Source: Agrobacterium tumefaciens (GTDB taxonomy: Bacteria > Pseudomonadota > Alphaproteobacteria > Rhizobiales > Rhizobiaceae). Taken from it: 64,000 nucleotides of DNA. The number at the start of each line of letters is the position of its first letter. The stretch's first letter is position 1. Location: contig CP048485.1 of assembly GCA_025560025.1 (NCBI GenBank), forward strand, positions 2,262,501 through 2,326,500, written 5' to 3'. Below are positions 56,554 to 64,000 of this stretch, piece after piece. The notes under the pieces were generated by a model. That model searched no databases. It saw only the letters and a list, made by a program, of their open reading frames with translations, and was not told where the DNA came from. The translations under genes and the position numbers were made by a program.

Positions 56554-57417
56554 TCAGTCACCCAGCAATTGCCGGTCATCCGGGTCGCGATGTTCCACGA
56601 GTTGCTGCTTGATGTGACGCAGGGTCACCATCGACCTTTGCCGATGGTGATAGGCAGCAAGGGTCGCCAGAATATCGACGGCGGCCAGATAGGCGTAACG
56701 CGATGAGGTCGGACGGAAGATATTGTTTCCCTCAGGTACGTTGACGGCCACCACCATATCGGCCGCCATGGCGACGGGCGTGTCGCTCTGGGTCAGCGCA
56801 ATGGTGGCCACTCCCATTTCCCGTGCCAGCCTGAAGCATTTTACCAGCTCCATGTTGCGGCCGGAAAAAGAGGAGCCGATGATGACGTCTTCCTTCCGGG
56901 CGGCAGCCGTCATCATCAATTGCATGCTGTGGTCGGCGCTTGTCGAAACACGCAGGCCCAGGCGAAACAGCCGGTTCTGGATTTCCGACGCGATCATCGA
57001 GGAGTTCCCGCCCGCACCGAAGGCGTAGATCATGCCACTATTGGCGATCTTGATCGCCGCTTCACCGGCAAGGGCGGGATCAAGCGTCTTGTGCAGCAGG
57101 AAAAGTGCCTCCTGCGCCTTGGCAAGCACCTCCTCGGCGACATCCGACGGACCGGTGCTGGTGGGCTCCGAAGTGAGATAGCGAATACCCACATAGGCGG
57201 TCTTGGCAAGGCTGACCTTAAAATCCGAAAAGCTCTGGCAGCCCAGACGGCGGCAGAAGCGCGTCACCGTTGGCGGGGAAACTTCTGCACGCGCGGCCAG
57301 CTCGATGATCGACGCATTGACGGCGAATTCGAAGTCCGAAACCAGAATCTCGGCGATCCGCCGCTCCGATTGCGAGAACTGCCCCTTGTCTTCCTGAATC
57401 CTTGCGAAAATATCCAT
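56554..57417 (-). CDS. MurR/RpiR-family transcriptional regulator
   Basis: A 287-aa regulator with an RpiR-type N-terminal HTH (DKGQFSQSERRIAEILVSDFEFAVNASIIELAARAEVSPP in part, then TVTRFCRRLGCQSFSDFK) and a C-terminal SIS sugar-phosphate isomerase-like domain (IYAFGAGGNSSMIASEI, VIIGSSFSGRNMELVKC). The start at 57417 (MDIFARIQ) is preferred over 57441. It is the first gene of a six-gene minus-strand operon and probably senses a sugar phosphate. TGAAA/TTTCA palindromes upstream (57558, 57631) and at 63899 are candidate operators. Confidence 0.93.
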   Translation of the reverse strand: MDIFARIQEDKGQFSQSERRIAEILVSDFEFAVNASIIELAARAEVSPPTVTRFCRRLGCQSFSDFKVSLAKTAYVGIRYLTSEPTSTGPSDVAEEVLAKAQEALFLLHKTLDPALAGEAAIKIANSGMIYAFGAGGNSSMIASEIQNRLFRLGLRVSTSADHSMQLMMTAAARKEDVIIGSSFSGRNMELVKCFRLAREMGVATIALTQSDTPVAMAADMVVAVNVPEGNNIFRPTSSRYAYLAAVDILATLAAYHHRQRSMVTLRHIKQQLVEHRDPDDRQLLGD

Positions 57418-57557
57418 GCTCACCGGTCTCCGTTCCGCCAAAACTTAAGGCTTGGCCCCGTTACCGATGCACTCTAATCCGAGACGCCCGTCAACTGTAC
57501 ATACCCATGAATCGATCATGCTTCGTCCCGTTGACGACACGGCGGACACCTTTGATT

Positions 57558-57572
57558 TGAAAATTATTTTCT
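57558..57572. promoter_or_regulatory. RpiR-type operator candidate 1
   Basis: TGAAA-ATTAT-TTTCT, one mismatch from a perfect TGAAA-N5-TTTCA palindrome. It lies in the divergent region between the rpiR-type gene (start 57417) and the NTF2-like gene (57661). Confidence 0.5.
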
Positions 57573-57630
57573 CTGTTGATTGCAAGATGAGCATATGCGA
57601 ACAATATTCGCCAGCGAAATTTCCGAATCC

Positions 57631-57644
57631 TGAAAATAATTTCA
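57631..57644. promoter_or_regulatory. RpiR-type operator candidate 2
   Basis: TGAAA-ATAA-TTTCA, perfect arms with a 4-base centre. It ends 17 bases before the NTF2-like start codon, so a bound protein would block that gene. Confidence 0.55.
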
Positions 57645-57660
57645 ACAATGGACCCAGATC

Positions 57661-58146
57661 ATGCGCGATCCCTTTAAAAACCCCTTTCCCGAAACAGACG
57701 TCGCCCGCCATTCCATATGGGAGATGCTGGTGACGCGGGATATCGACGCGTTCCTCGCCGCCGACTGGTCGAAGGTCGCGGATGATTTCGTCGAAGAGGG
57801 CTTCCTCGGTATCAATGCCAACCGGGATGCGAACCCGGACAACTGGCGTCTGTCCTTCCCGTCGCTCGTGGCCTATCGCGATGAATGGCTGCGACAGGCG
57901 CAGGATTTCCAAACCCAGCACTTCGCCGAAGACCCGCGGGGTGCGATCTTCGCGACCACCACATTGGAAGAAATCGAAGTGGAGGGTGAAACAGCGCTGG
58001 TCCGCAAGAAGTTCGATGGCGGGCTTCGCAAGGCCGATGGCAGCTTCGACGTCATGAAATGGCAGACGCTCTATTATTGCCGGCTGCATGAGGGCCGCTG
58101 GAAAATCAGCGGTTTCACCGGCTACATGCCCAACTCGATGCCTTGA
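57661..58146 (+). CDS. NTF2/SnoaL-like protein (161 aa)
   Basis: A 161-aa soluble protein with the cone-like NTF2 fold pattern: an N-terminal helix (VARHSIWEMLVTRDIDAFLAADWSKVADDF) and strands ending in VRKKFDGG and YYCRLHEGRWKISGFTGYMP. Members are enzymes (isomerases, dehydratases) or binding proteins; no catalytic set could be assigned. It is divergent from the RpiR gene and has an operator-like palindrome just before its start, so it probably belongs to the same sugar regulon. A terminator follows. Confidence 0.8.
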   Translation: MRDPFKNPFPETDVARHSIWEMLVTRDIDAFLAADWSKVADDFVEEGFLGINANRDANPDNWRLSFPSLVAYRDEWLRQAQDFQTQHFAEDPRGAIFATTTLEEIEVEGETALVRKKFDGGLRKADGSFDVMKWQTLYYCRLHEGRWKISGFTGYMPNSMP

Positions 58147-58174
58147 TCCAACGCTTTTGCGAGAAATATTCGAG

Positions 58175-58204
58175 CGCCGGGCCGAAAGCCCGGCGTTATT
58201 TTTT
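58175..58204 (+). terminator. Terminator after the NTF2-like gene
   Basis: CGCCGGGC (58175-58182) pairs with GCCCGGCG (58188-58195) around CGAAA and is followed by TTATTTTTT. Confidence 0.85.
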
Positions 58205-58298
58205 CGTCCGGAAAAGGCGAAAGAAAACCGTCGAGAATGGATCGCGTCAGGAAAAACCGGGCATGGCAATACAGATTTCATGGCCCGGTTCCTGCCCT

Positions 58299-59411
58299 TT
58301 ATTGTATCAGCTTGAGGACTGAAAGATCGACACGCCGTTCCAGCGCGATACCGCTCTCATCAAACAGATGGCAATCCGACGCCTTGATGCCGGTCACGAT
58401 AGGCTCGTCGACGACAACCGGCGCGGAGCCGGAAAGCAGCGCGCAATAGTTCTCGCCCGTTGGGGCAACGCCATAGGCGATCGTATTCACCCCCAGCCGC
58501 TCGATGACGCTCGGTGCAACCTTCACATTGAGGTCAGCCATTTCAAGACCGGTATGTTCCGGACGGATGCCAAGCGTCAGCTGCTTGCCTTCCAGGCCGG
58601 CACGCGGCTCCACCGGCACGGTGATCGTCTGCCCCTCATATTCAACGGTCACCCCATCGGCGCTGGCGGATTTGCAGGTGACCTTCAGGAAGTTCATTTT
58701 TGGGTTGCCGATAAACCCGGCAACGAAGAGATTCGCCGGCTTATGATAAAGCTCCAGCGGCGCCCCGACCTGGGCGATTTCACCGGCATTCAGCACAACG
58801 ATGCGGTCGGCCATGGTCATGGCCTCCACCTGATCGTGCGTCACATAGATCATCGTCGCCTGCAGCGTCCGGTGAAGATTGGTGAGCTCGATACGCATAT
58901 CGGACCGAAGTGCCGCATCGAGGTTGGAAAGCGGCTCGTCAAACAGGAATATCTTCGGCTCGCGAACAATGGCGCGACCGATCGCAACGCGCTGGCGCTG
59001 GCCACCGGACAACATGCCGGGGCGCTGCTGCAGGCGCTGGTCGAGTTGCAGGATCTTGGCAACCCCCTCGACCTTCTCCTTGATCTTGCTTTCTTCCATC
59101 TTTTCGACGCGCAGCGGAAAAGCGATGTTTTCGAAAACCGTCATATGCGGATAGAGCGCATAGGACTGGAAGACCATGGCGATGCCGCGTTTGACCGGCG
59201 GCAATTCATTGACCTTCACGCCGTTAATGACGACGTCGCCGGCGGTAATATCCTCAAGGCCGGCGATCATGCGCAGCAATGTGGATTTGCCGCATCCCGA
59301 GGGGCCGACAAAAACGACGAACTCGCCATCCCTGATGTCGAGCTGAACGCCCTTGATGACTTCGAAATGTCCATAGTTCTTGCGGACGTTATTGAGATAA
59401 AGCTGACCCAA
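58299..59411 (-). CDS. Sugar ABC importer ATP-binding protein (MalK/UgpC type)
   Basis: A 370-aa CUT1-type ATPase with GPSGCGKST (Walker A, about 37-45), [15 protein letters not shown] and FLFDEPLSNLD. The C-terminal third (about 235-370) is the OB/TOBE regulatory domain. Starting with GQLYLNNVRKNYGHFEVIKGV, it resembles UgpC/MsmK. It is last in the five-gene operon starting at 63804, separated from the binding-protein gene by a 187-base spacer with a hairpin. It powers uptake of the sugar handled by this regulon. Confidence 0.95.
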   Translation of the reverse strand: MGQLYLNNVRKNYGHFEVIKGVQLDIRDGEFVVFVGPSGCGKSTLLRMIAGLEDITAGDVVINGVKVNELPPVKRGIAMVFQSYALYPHMTVFENIAFPLRVEKMEESKIKEKVEGVAKILQLDQRLQQRPGMLSGGQRQRVAIGRAIVREPKIFLFDEPLSNLDAALRSDMRIELTNLHRTLQATMIYVTHDQVEAMTMADRIVVLNAGEIAQVGAPLELYHKPANLFVAGFIGNPKMNFLKVTCKSASADGVTVEYEGQTITVPVEPRAGLEGKQLTLGIRPEHTGLEMADLNVKVAPSVIERLGVNTIAYGVAPTGENYCALLSGSAPVVVDEPIVTGIKASDCHLFDESGIALERRVDLSVLKLIQ

Positions 59412-59558
59412 AACTTGCCTCTCCCGTCACCAGCCGACATCAGGCTGCGTTCAGAGACGTTCCGCAACATGGAATAAACCGTGTCGGATCGGAACCGTTA
59501 AAAAACACGGGACGGAGCGGCCATAATGGCGGCAGGCATTCCCGCGGCGAAATATGCC

Positions 59559-59585
59559 GGTTGCGGGCGGCCTTCGCCCGCAACC
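59559..59585 (-). other. Hairpin after the sugar-binding protein gene
   Basis: GGTTGCGGGCG and CGCCCGCAACC form a perfect 11-bp stem with a 5-base loop. There is no U-tract on the minus strand. It lies 13 bases after the binding-protein stop (59599), where such stems protect the abundant upstream message and reduce read-through to the ATPase gene. Confidence 0.65.
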
Positions 59586-59598
59586 TTGTCAATGTGGA

Positions 59599-60831
59599 TT
59601 ACTTATACTGCTCGAGAGCGGACGAGGCCTTCTTCGCGGCATCCTCCGGCGTAGCCTTGCCGGTAACGACAGACTGCACCATCTCGATCATCGTGTCCTG
59701 AAAGCCCTTGTAGTCGGTGAAGAGCGGCTCGGGACCACCATAGGCGATACCGTCGATCAGCGGCTTCCAGAAGGGGTCCTTGGCGATGAATTCATCAACC
59801 TTCGGCGACGGACGAAGCGGGGTGAGGCCAGCGCCGCCCTGCAACTCGTATTCGCCCTGCGGGCCGGGCGAGGTGATGAACTTGGCGAATTCGGTCGCCT
59901 TTTCTTCCACGCCCGTTCCCTTGAAGATCGCGAGGCTGTCGGTGATGAGCAGCGTGCCGGGACCCTTGGCTTCAGGGCCGAGCGGCAGGGTCGCGATGCC
60001 CCAGTTGATCTTGGTTTCCTGCAGACGGGTTGCGGCACCCGAACCGGCCTGGATCATGCCAACCTTGCCATCGAGGAAGATGGCGCGGATTTCGTTCTGC
60101 TCATAGGCGGTCGGACCTTCGACGGAATAAGGCGTGATGTCCTTATAGGCCTTAAGAGCCGCGACAACCTGCGGGCTGTCGACGGTGATCTTGTCACCAT
60201 CGATAACCTTGCCGTTATTGGTGTAAACCCAGTGCATGAACTGGTGCATGGTGTTGTCGAAGGTCTTGGCCGGCAGGCCGTAACCGGCGATGCCGGTCTT
60301 TTCCTTGATCTGCTTGGCGAAGGCGATTTCTTCAGCCCAGGTCTTCGGCGGTGTTTCCGGGTCGAGACCGGCCTGCTTGAACAGGTCCTTGTTCCAGTAA
60401 AGCGCCTTGGTCGAGAAAGCGACCGGCACGCCCCACTGCGTATCCTCGAAGGTGACCGTGTCGACAATGTTCGGGTAATAGGTCTTCTTTTCGTCTTCCG
60501 TCATCGGCACCGGAACGATGAGATCGTTCTGCGCGAACTGCTTCAGCGTGCGCGAACCGACATAGGCCATGGCGACCGGGGTGCCGGCGGCAGCGAGCGT
60601 GGTTGCCTTGTCCTGGCACTGCGCCCAGCCGACGACTTCAGGCACGACCTTGAAGCCGGCATTCTTGCCTTCCCATTCCTTGATATACTTCTCATGGATG
60701 GGGTCCATCTTGTCGCCGCAATAGATCCAGCTGATCTCCTTGTCGGCGGCATGCGCCGTCACCGTGCCAAGGGCAGTGGAACCGGCAAATGCGACAGCGC
60801 AAAGCGCCAATCCGTAATGTTTCAGTGCCAT
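59599..60831 (-). CDS. Sugar ABC importer substrate-binding protein (CUT1)
   Basis: A 410-aa binding protein with a Sec signal (cleavage near AHA-ADKEISW) and the SBP family 1 pattern (VPMTEDEKKTYYPNIVDTVTFEDTQWGVPVAFSTKALYWNKDLFKQAGLD). Aromatic residues near the binding cleft (W-x-Y, YYPN, YWNK) fit an oligosaccharide or glycoside. It lies between the permeases and the ATPase. Context (GH20, RpiR) suggests an N-acetylhexosaminide, though related CUT1 systems carry many sugars. Confidence 0.94.
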   Translation of the reverse strand: MALKHYGLALCAVAFAGSTALGTVTAHAADKEISWIYCGDKMDPIHEKYIKEWEGKNAGFKVVPEVVGWAQCQDKATTLAAAGTPVAMAYVGSRTLKQFAQNDLIVPVPMTEDEKKTYYPNIVDTVTFEDTQWGVPVAFSTKALYWNKDLFKQAGLDPETPPKTWAEEIAFAKQIKEKTGIAGYGLPAKTFDNTMHQFMHWVYTNNGKVIDGDKITVDSPQVVAALKAYKDITPYSVEGPTAYEQNEIRAIFLDGKVGMIQAGSGAATRLQETKINWGIATLPLGPEAKGPGTLLITDSLAIFKGTGVEEKATEFAKFITSPGPQGEYELQGGAGLTPLRPSPKVDEFIAKDPFWKPLIDGIAYGGPEPLFTDYKGFQDTMIEMVQSVVTGKATPEDAAKKASSALEQYK

Positions 60832-60871
60832 AGGTAGTCTCCCATTTTCTGGTGGTCGTTCCGATTGTTGA

Positions 60872-61729
60872 TTATTTCACCGCGCCGGCGGTCAGACCGC
60901 TGACGAGATATCGTTGCATGAAGAAGATGACGACCATGGCCGGCGCAATGCCGACGAAGCTGGCTGCCATCAACTCATTCCAGATGACTTCCTGACGACC
61001 GAAATAAGCGAACAGACCAATGGGCAGCGGCATATATTCGGTCTTGGAATTGAAGGTAAGCGCGAAGATGAACTGCTGGGCATAGGCGCCGATGAAGGTG
61101 GTGATGGAGACGACCGCGATGCCAGGCATCGCAAGCGGCAAGATCACCCGGCGGAAGGTATAGAAATAGCTCGCACCATCCACATAGGCCGCTTCCTCCA
61201 GCTCACGCGGAATACGCAGCATGTAGGTCCGCAAAAGCCAGATGGCGGTGGGGATCAGGAAAGCTGCACCGGGAATGATCATCGCGAAATAAGTGTTCAG
61301 CACGCCCATATTGCGCATCAATCGGTAAAGCGGGATCAGCAGCACCGCGCCGGAGAACATGTTGATCGCCAGAAACGCGCCGAGCAATTGTCCGCGACCG
61401 CGAAACTGGAACCGGGCAAAAGCATAGGAGGCCGGCACCACCAGAAGCAGAACGATGATCGTCGAGATCGTCGAAATGAAGAAGGAGTTGAAGACGTAGC
61501 GGGCAAAGCCGGGAACGCTGACCCACATGGTCCGATAGGCCTCGAAGGAACCGTTCTCCGGCCAGAATTTATACGGCGAGGAAAACAGCAGGCTGAGCGG
61601 TTTCAGCGAAACCAGAAACCCTTCCACGAAAGGCGCCAGGACGAAGGTCAGGAACACGGCGATGCCGCAATAGATCCCGACCATTTCATACCACCTGTAG
61701 CGGTTGATCATCGCATTCTTGTCGGTCAT
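60872..61729 (-). CDS. Sugar ABC importer permease (MalG type)
   Basis: A 285-aa permease with six membrane helices and the EAA coupling motif EEAAYVDGASYFYTFRRVILPLAMPGI (in two parts around residue 185). It ends with MQRYLVSGLTAGAVK, the standard MalG-type end. It overlaps the stop of the first permease gene by four bases, so the two permeases are coupled. Confidence 0.95.
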   Translation of the reverse strand: MTDKNAMINRYRWYEMVGIYCGIAVFLTFVLAPFVEGFLVSLKPLSLLFSSPYKFWPENGSFEAYRTMWVSVPGFARYVFNSFFISTISTIIVLLLVVPASYAFARFQFRGRGQLLGAFLAINMFSGAVLLIPLYRLMRNMGVLNTYFAMIIPGAAFLIPTAIWLLRTYMLRIPRELEEAAYVDGASYFYTFRRVILPLAMPGIAVVSITTFIGAYAQQFIFALTFNSKTEYMPLPIGLFAYFGRQEVIWNELMAASFVGIAPAMVVIFFMQRYLVSGLTAGAVK

Positions 61730-62610
61730 CGGCTGGCCTCCTGCGAGATACGGCTGGTGATGCGGAAGTAGAAATAGGTGAAGATCGACAGGAAGATGCA
61801 GATCAGCACGGCGCGGGCGGCACCCTCACCGTATTTGTAAGAGCCGATCGCCGTCTTGTACGTGTCGATGATCATGGTCGTCGTCTGGCCGGTCGGACCG
61901 CCCTGCGTCAGGATCCAGATGATGTCGAAGGAATTGAAGGTCGAAATCAGCGAGATCATCGACATGGTGATCATGGCGGGCAGCATCAGCGGCAGCGTGA
62001 TGCGGCGGAAGCGGTAGGCGCGGCTTGCCCCATCCGTCCAGGCCGCCTCATAGAGGTCCTGCGGAATGGCCTGAATGGCGGCCAGCAGATAGAGCGTCAC
62101 CATCGGCACGCCGATCCACACATCGGTGATGATGGTCGCCCAGAAGGCCGTATTGCCATAGGCGAGGAAAGCGACCGGACCATTCACAAGGCCAAGGTTC
62201 TGCAGCACGCCGGAAATCATGCCGAACTGGCCGTTATACATCCAGCCCCACATGAAGATGCCGATAGCCATCGGCACGATCCATGGCGGCATGGTCAGGA
62301 TGCGAAACAGCGCGCGGCCCGGAACGGCAGAGTTCAGAAGCACTGCGCCAAATGTGCCGATGATCATCTTTATCGAGACGGAAAAGAACGTCCAGATGAA
62401 GGTCCGCGTGATGACATCGGCAAAAGTCGCGTTGAAGATCTTGTCGTAGTTGATGAAGCCTACCCAATTCGTCGTTTTTCTGAGCGACGCATCGGTAAAG
62501 GACAGGATGAAGGTATCGACGAGCGGATAAGCAACGATAACCGTGATGTATAGAAGTGCCGGCAAAAGAAGAAGCCAGGCAAAGACGACCGCGCTGCGTT
62601 TCGCATCCAT
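61726..62610 (-). CDS. Sugar ABC importer permease (MalF type)
   Basis: A 294-aa permease beginning DAKRSAVVFAWLLLLPALLYI, with six helices and the coupling motif YEAAWTDGASRAYRFRRITLP. It pairs with the MalG-type permease. It starts 12 bases after the Gfo/Idh oxidoreductase stop, so it is in that operon. Confidence 0.95.
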   Translation of the reverse strand: MDAKRSAVVFAWLLLLPALLYITVIVAYPLVDTFILSFTDASLRKTTNWVGFINYDKIFNATFADVITRTFIWTFFSVSIKMIIGTFGAVLLNSAVPGRALFRILTMPPWIVPMAIGIFMWGWMYNGQFGMISGVLQNLGLVNGPVAFLAYGNTAFWATIITDVWIGVPMVTLYLLAAIQAIPQDLYEAAWTDGASRAYRFRRITLPLMLPAMITMSMISLISTFNSFDIIWILTQGGPTGQTTTMIIDTYKTAIGSYKYGEGAARAVLICIFLSIFTYFYFRITSRISQEASR

Positions 62611-62622
62611 CGCCGCGCCCCC

Positions 62623-63804
62623 TTAAGCCGATTTCGCCGCAGGCGTCTTCGGCTGCCCATGAAGCGCCAGATCGTATTCCTCCCACACCGGCTTGAGATC
62701 CACCACCTTGCGGCCGTGGCGCGCCTCATCCATGGCAAGCGCCAGAATACCGGCCTCGATGGCATCAAGTGCGGAAACCGGCAGCGGCGTGCCCTTGACG
62801 ATATGGTCGATCACGTCCTCGGCCATCTGCTCATCCGCACCGTAATGCTGGGAGAGCGCAGTCGCCGCCGAATAGGTCTTGGCGACAGTCTTTTCGTTGG
62901 TCCGGGCATTGTGCACGTTCAGGAAACCGCGCACGAAATCGCCCTCCGCCATGCCTTTGGCGCCGATGACGCAGAAACGGCGGAAATCATCGGGAACGTT
63001 GAGATTGGTATGGAAGGCAAGCGACGCGCCGTTCTCATATTCGACGATCGCCGTCTGATAATCGATGATGTCGCCGTCGCTGTCGAAGACCTTTTCCGAG
63101 CCCATCCAGCCGCTTGGCTTGCGATGGTAGACCTCCATGTCGTTGATACCGTCATTTTGCGGGGCATTCGCAGGCGTGAAGCTCTTGCGTCCGCCGAAAC
63201 TCGACACGAAACGCGGCCGCGCACCGACAACACCATTATAGAGATCGAGGTCGTGGCAGCATTTTTCCAGCATGAAGGAGCCGGAATAATTCTCGTAACG
63301 CCGCCAGTCGCGCATGAAGAATGCGCCGTGATAGGGCGGGATATGTTCCGAAGCCTCGATGGAAACGACATCGCCCAGCTTGCCTTCAGCCTGTGCCGCG
63401 CGCAGATCGCGGTAAAGCGGCGAATAACGCAGGACCAGACCCACCAGCAGCCGCTCATGACCATGCTTGTTGAGCAACCGGGCGAGTTCGAGGCTTTCCT
63501 CGATGCTGACGACGATGGGCTTTTCGGAGAAGATGGTGCAACCGGCCTCAAGCCCGATGCGGATATGCTCAAGATGCATATGGTTCGGCGAGCCGATCAT
63601 CAAGAGGTCGAATTTCTCGCCGGCGATCAGCGCCTCGGGGCTGTCATACGCCTTGCCAACCGAAATGCCCTTTTCCTTGAGACCCGGCAAACCAGCCGGC
63701 GCGGGATCGACGTAACCGACGATCTCGAAGTCCTTGTCAATCTCATGAAAAACGTAGCCCAGATAACCGAGACGGAATCCGAGTCCGATAATTCCCACCT
63801 TCAT
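62623..63804 (-). CDS. Gfo/Idh/MocA family oxidoreductase
   Basis: A 393-aa NAD(P)-dependent sugar oxidoreductase. The N-terminal Rossmann domain begins MKVGIIGLGFRLGYLGYVFHE, with the conserved EKPIV (TIFSEKPIVVSIEES, near 95) and a C-terminal alpha/beta domain with HDLDLYNG. The nucleotide motif differs slightly from GxGxxG (GLGFRLG). It is first in the importer operon and is likely to act on the imported sugar or its cleaved product. A TGAAA-N5-TTTCA palindrome lies 95 bases upstream. Confidence 0.92.
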   Translation of the reverse strand: MKVGIIGLGFRLGYLGYVFHEIDKDFEIVGYVDPAPAGLPGLKEKGISVGKAYDSPEALIAGEKFDLLMIGSPNHMHLEHIRIGLEAGCTIFSEKPIVVSIEESLELARLLNKHGHERLLVGLVLRYSPLYRDLRAAQAEGKLGDVVSIEASEHIPPYHGAFFMRDWRRYENYSGSFMLEKCCHDLDLYNGVVGARPRFVSSFGGRKSFTPANAPQNDGINDMEVYHRKPSGWMGSEKVFDSDGDIIDYQTAIVEYENGASLAFHTNLNVPDDFRRFCVIGAKGMAEGDFVRGFLNVHNARTNEKTVAKTYSAATALSQHYGADEQMAEDVIDHIVKGTPLPVSALDAIEAGILALAMDEARHGRKVVDLKPVWEEYDLALHGQPKTPAAKSA

Positions 63805-64000
63805 GAACTTTGTTCCCTGTTCATTCGTAATTCATTTTCGCAGAAGCAACCATTTCTGTGCTGGTTATTCACATATCTGCGATAATTTCCTGCCACGATG
63901 AAATTAATTTTCACAACGGTCAAGCTAAATTCGATTTCGCAAATCCCGCTGAGGACTGGAAATCGATTTTTCCGCTGACGCGCAAGCGAAACAAGACCGC
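63805..64000. promoter_or_regulatory. Upstream region of the sugar importer operon
   Basis: An AT-rich stretch (63825-63930) with the operator-like palindrome at 63899-63913. I found no coding frame up to the window edge. Confidence 0.45.
63899..63913. promoter_or_regulatory. RpiR-type operator candidate 3
   Basis: TGAAA-TTAAT-TTTCA has perfect arms and the same half-sites as the two sites near 57558 and 57631, linking the importer operon to the rpiR-type gene. Confidence 0.55.

Overview
The window looks like a chromosomal segment of an alphaproteobacterium of the Agrobacterium/Rhizobium group. The reasons are a high-GC, densely packed layout, rhizobial families such as a NodT-type outer-membrane channel and a 6TM/ferredoxin adenylate cyclase, a riboswitch-led thiCOSG operon, and a carrier-protein/aminoacyl-ligase locus whose order matches what I recall of the Atu2571-2575 region of A. 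tumefaciens C58. I saw no insertion sequence, phage gene, tRNA, rRNA or CRISPR. The species assignment is inference; no database was searched.

Layout. 1-6307: end of a probable TetR regulator, then an RND tripartite efflux pump (periplasmic adaptor, RND permease, outer-membrane factor). 6424-9370: elongation factor P facing its modification genes epmA and epmB. 9583-10557: small genes, including a candidate Cys-rich micropeptide, a 63-aa conserved-looking protein and a stand-alone Lrp ligand-binding domain. 10670-12995: LysR regulator divergent from an FAD-dependent oxidoreductase. 13041-16114: molybdate transporter modABC behind two Mo-box-like operators, converging on a single-domain ModE. 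16118-21186: thiamine operon thiC-thiO-thiS-thiG under a TPP riboswitch, followed on the same strand by a P1-family peptidase and modE.

21375-27163: an operon with an acyl carrier protein, an acyl-CoA-dehydrogenase-like flavoprotein, an aminoacyl-tRNA-synthetase-like amino acid:carrier-protein ligase, a DUF1839 protein and a GH2 beta-mannosidase-like protein. 27140-35471: a tandem alpha/beta hydrolase divergent from a 905-aa ABC-exporter-like protein in which every ATPase motif is degenerate, followed by a cyclic-nucleotide-binding protein, a metallo-beta-lactamase-fold hydrolase and a membrane adenylate cyclase with a possible haem anchor and a [2Fe-2S] domain. I consider this the most interesting stretch: it has the parts for making, sensing and perhaps destroying cAMP around a non-canonical exporter.

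35508-50225: surface-polysaccharide genes (nucleotide-sugar dehydrogenase, glycosyltransferases, polysaccharide deacetylase). Inside them is a complete oligopeptide-type ABC importer that appears to be in one operon with three glycosyltransferases. 50191-63804: sugar-catabolic genes. One minus-strand operon encodes an RpiR regulator, SDR dehydrogenase, GH20 hexosaminidase, M81 peptidase, MFS exporter and CutC. A second encodes a Gfo/Idh oxidoreductase and a sugar ABC importer. Shared TGAAA-N4/5-TTTCA palindromes upstream of both groups suggest a common RpiR regulon, probably for an N-acetylhexosaminide or related glycoside.
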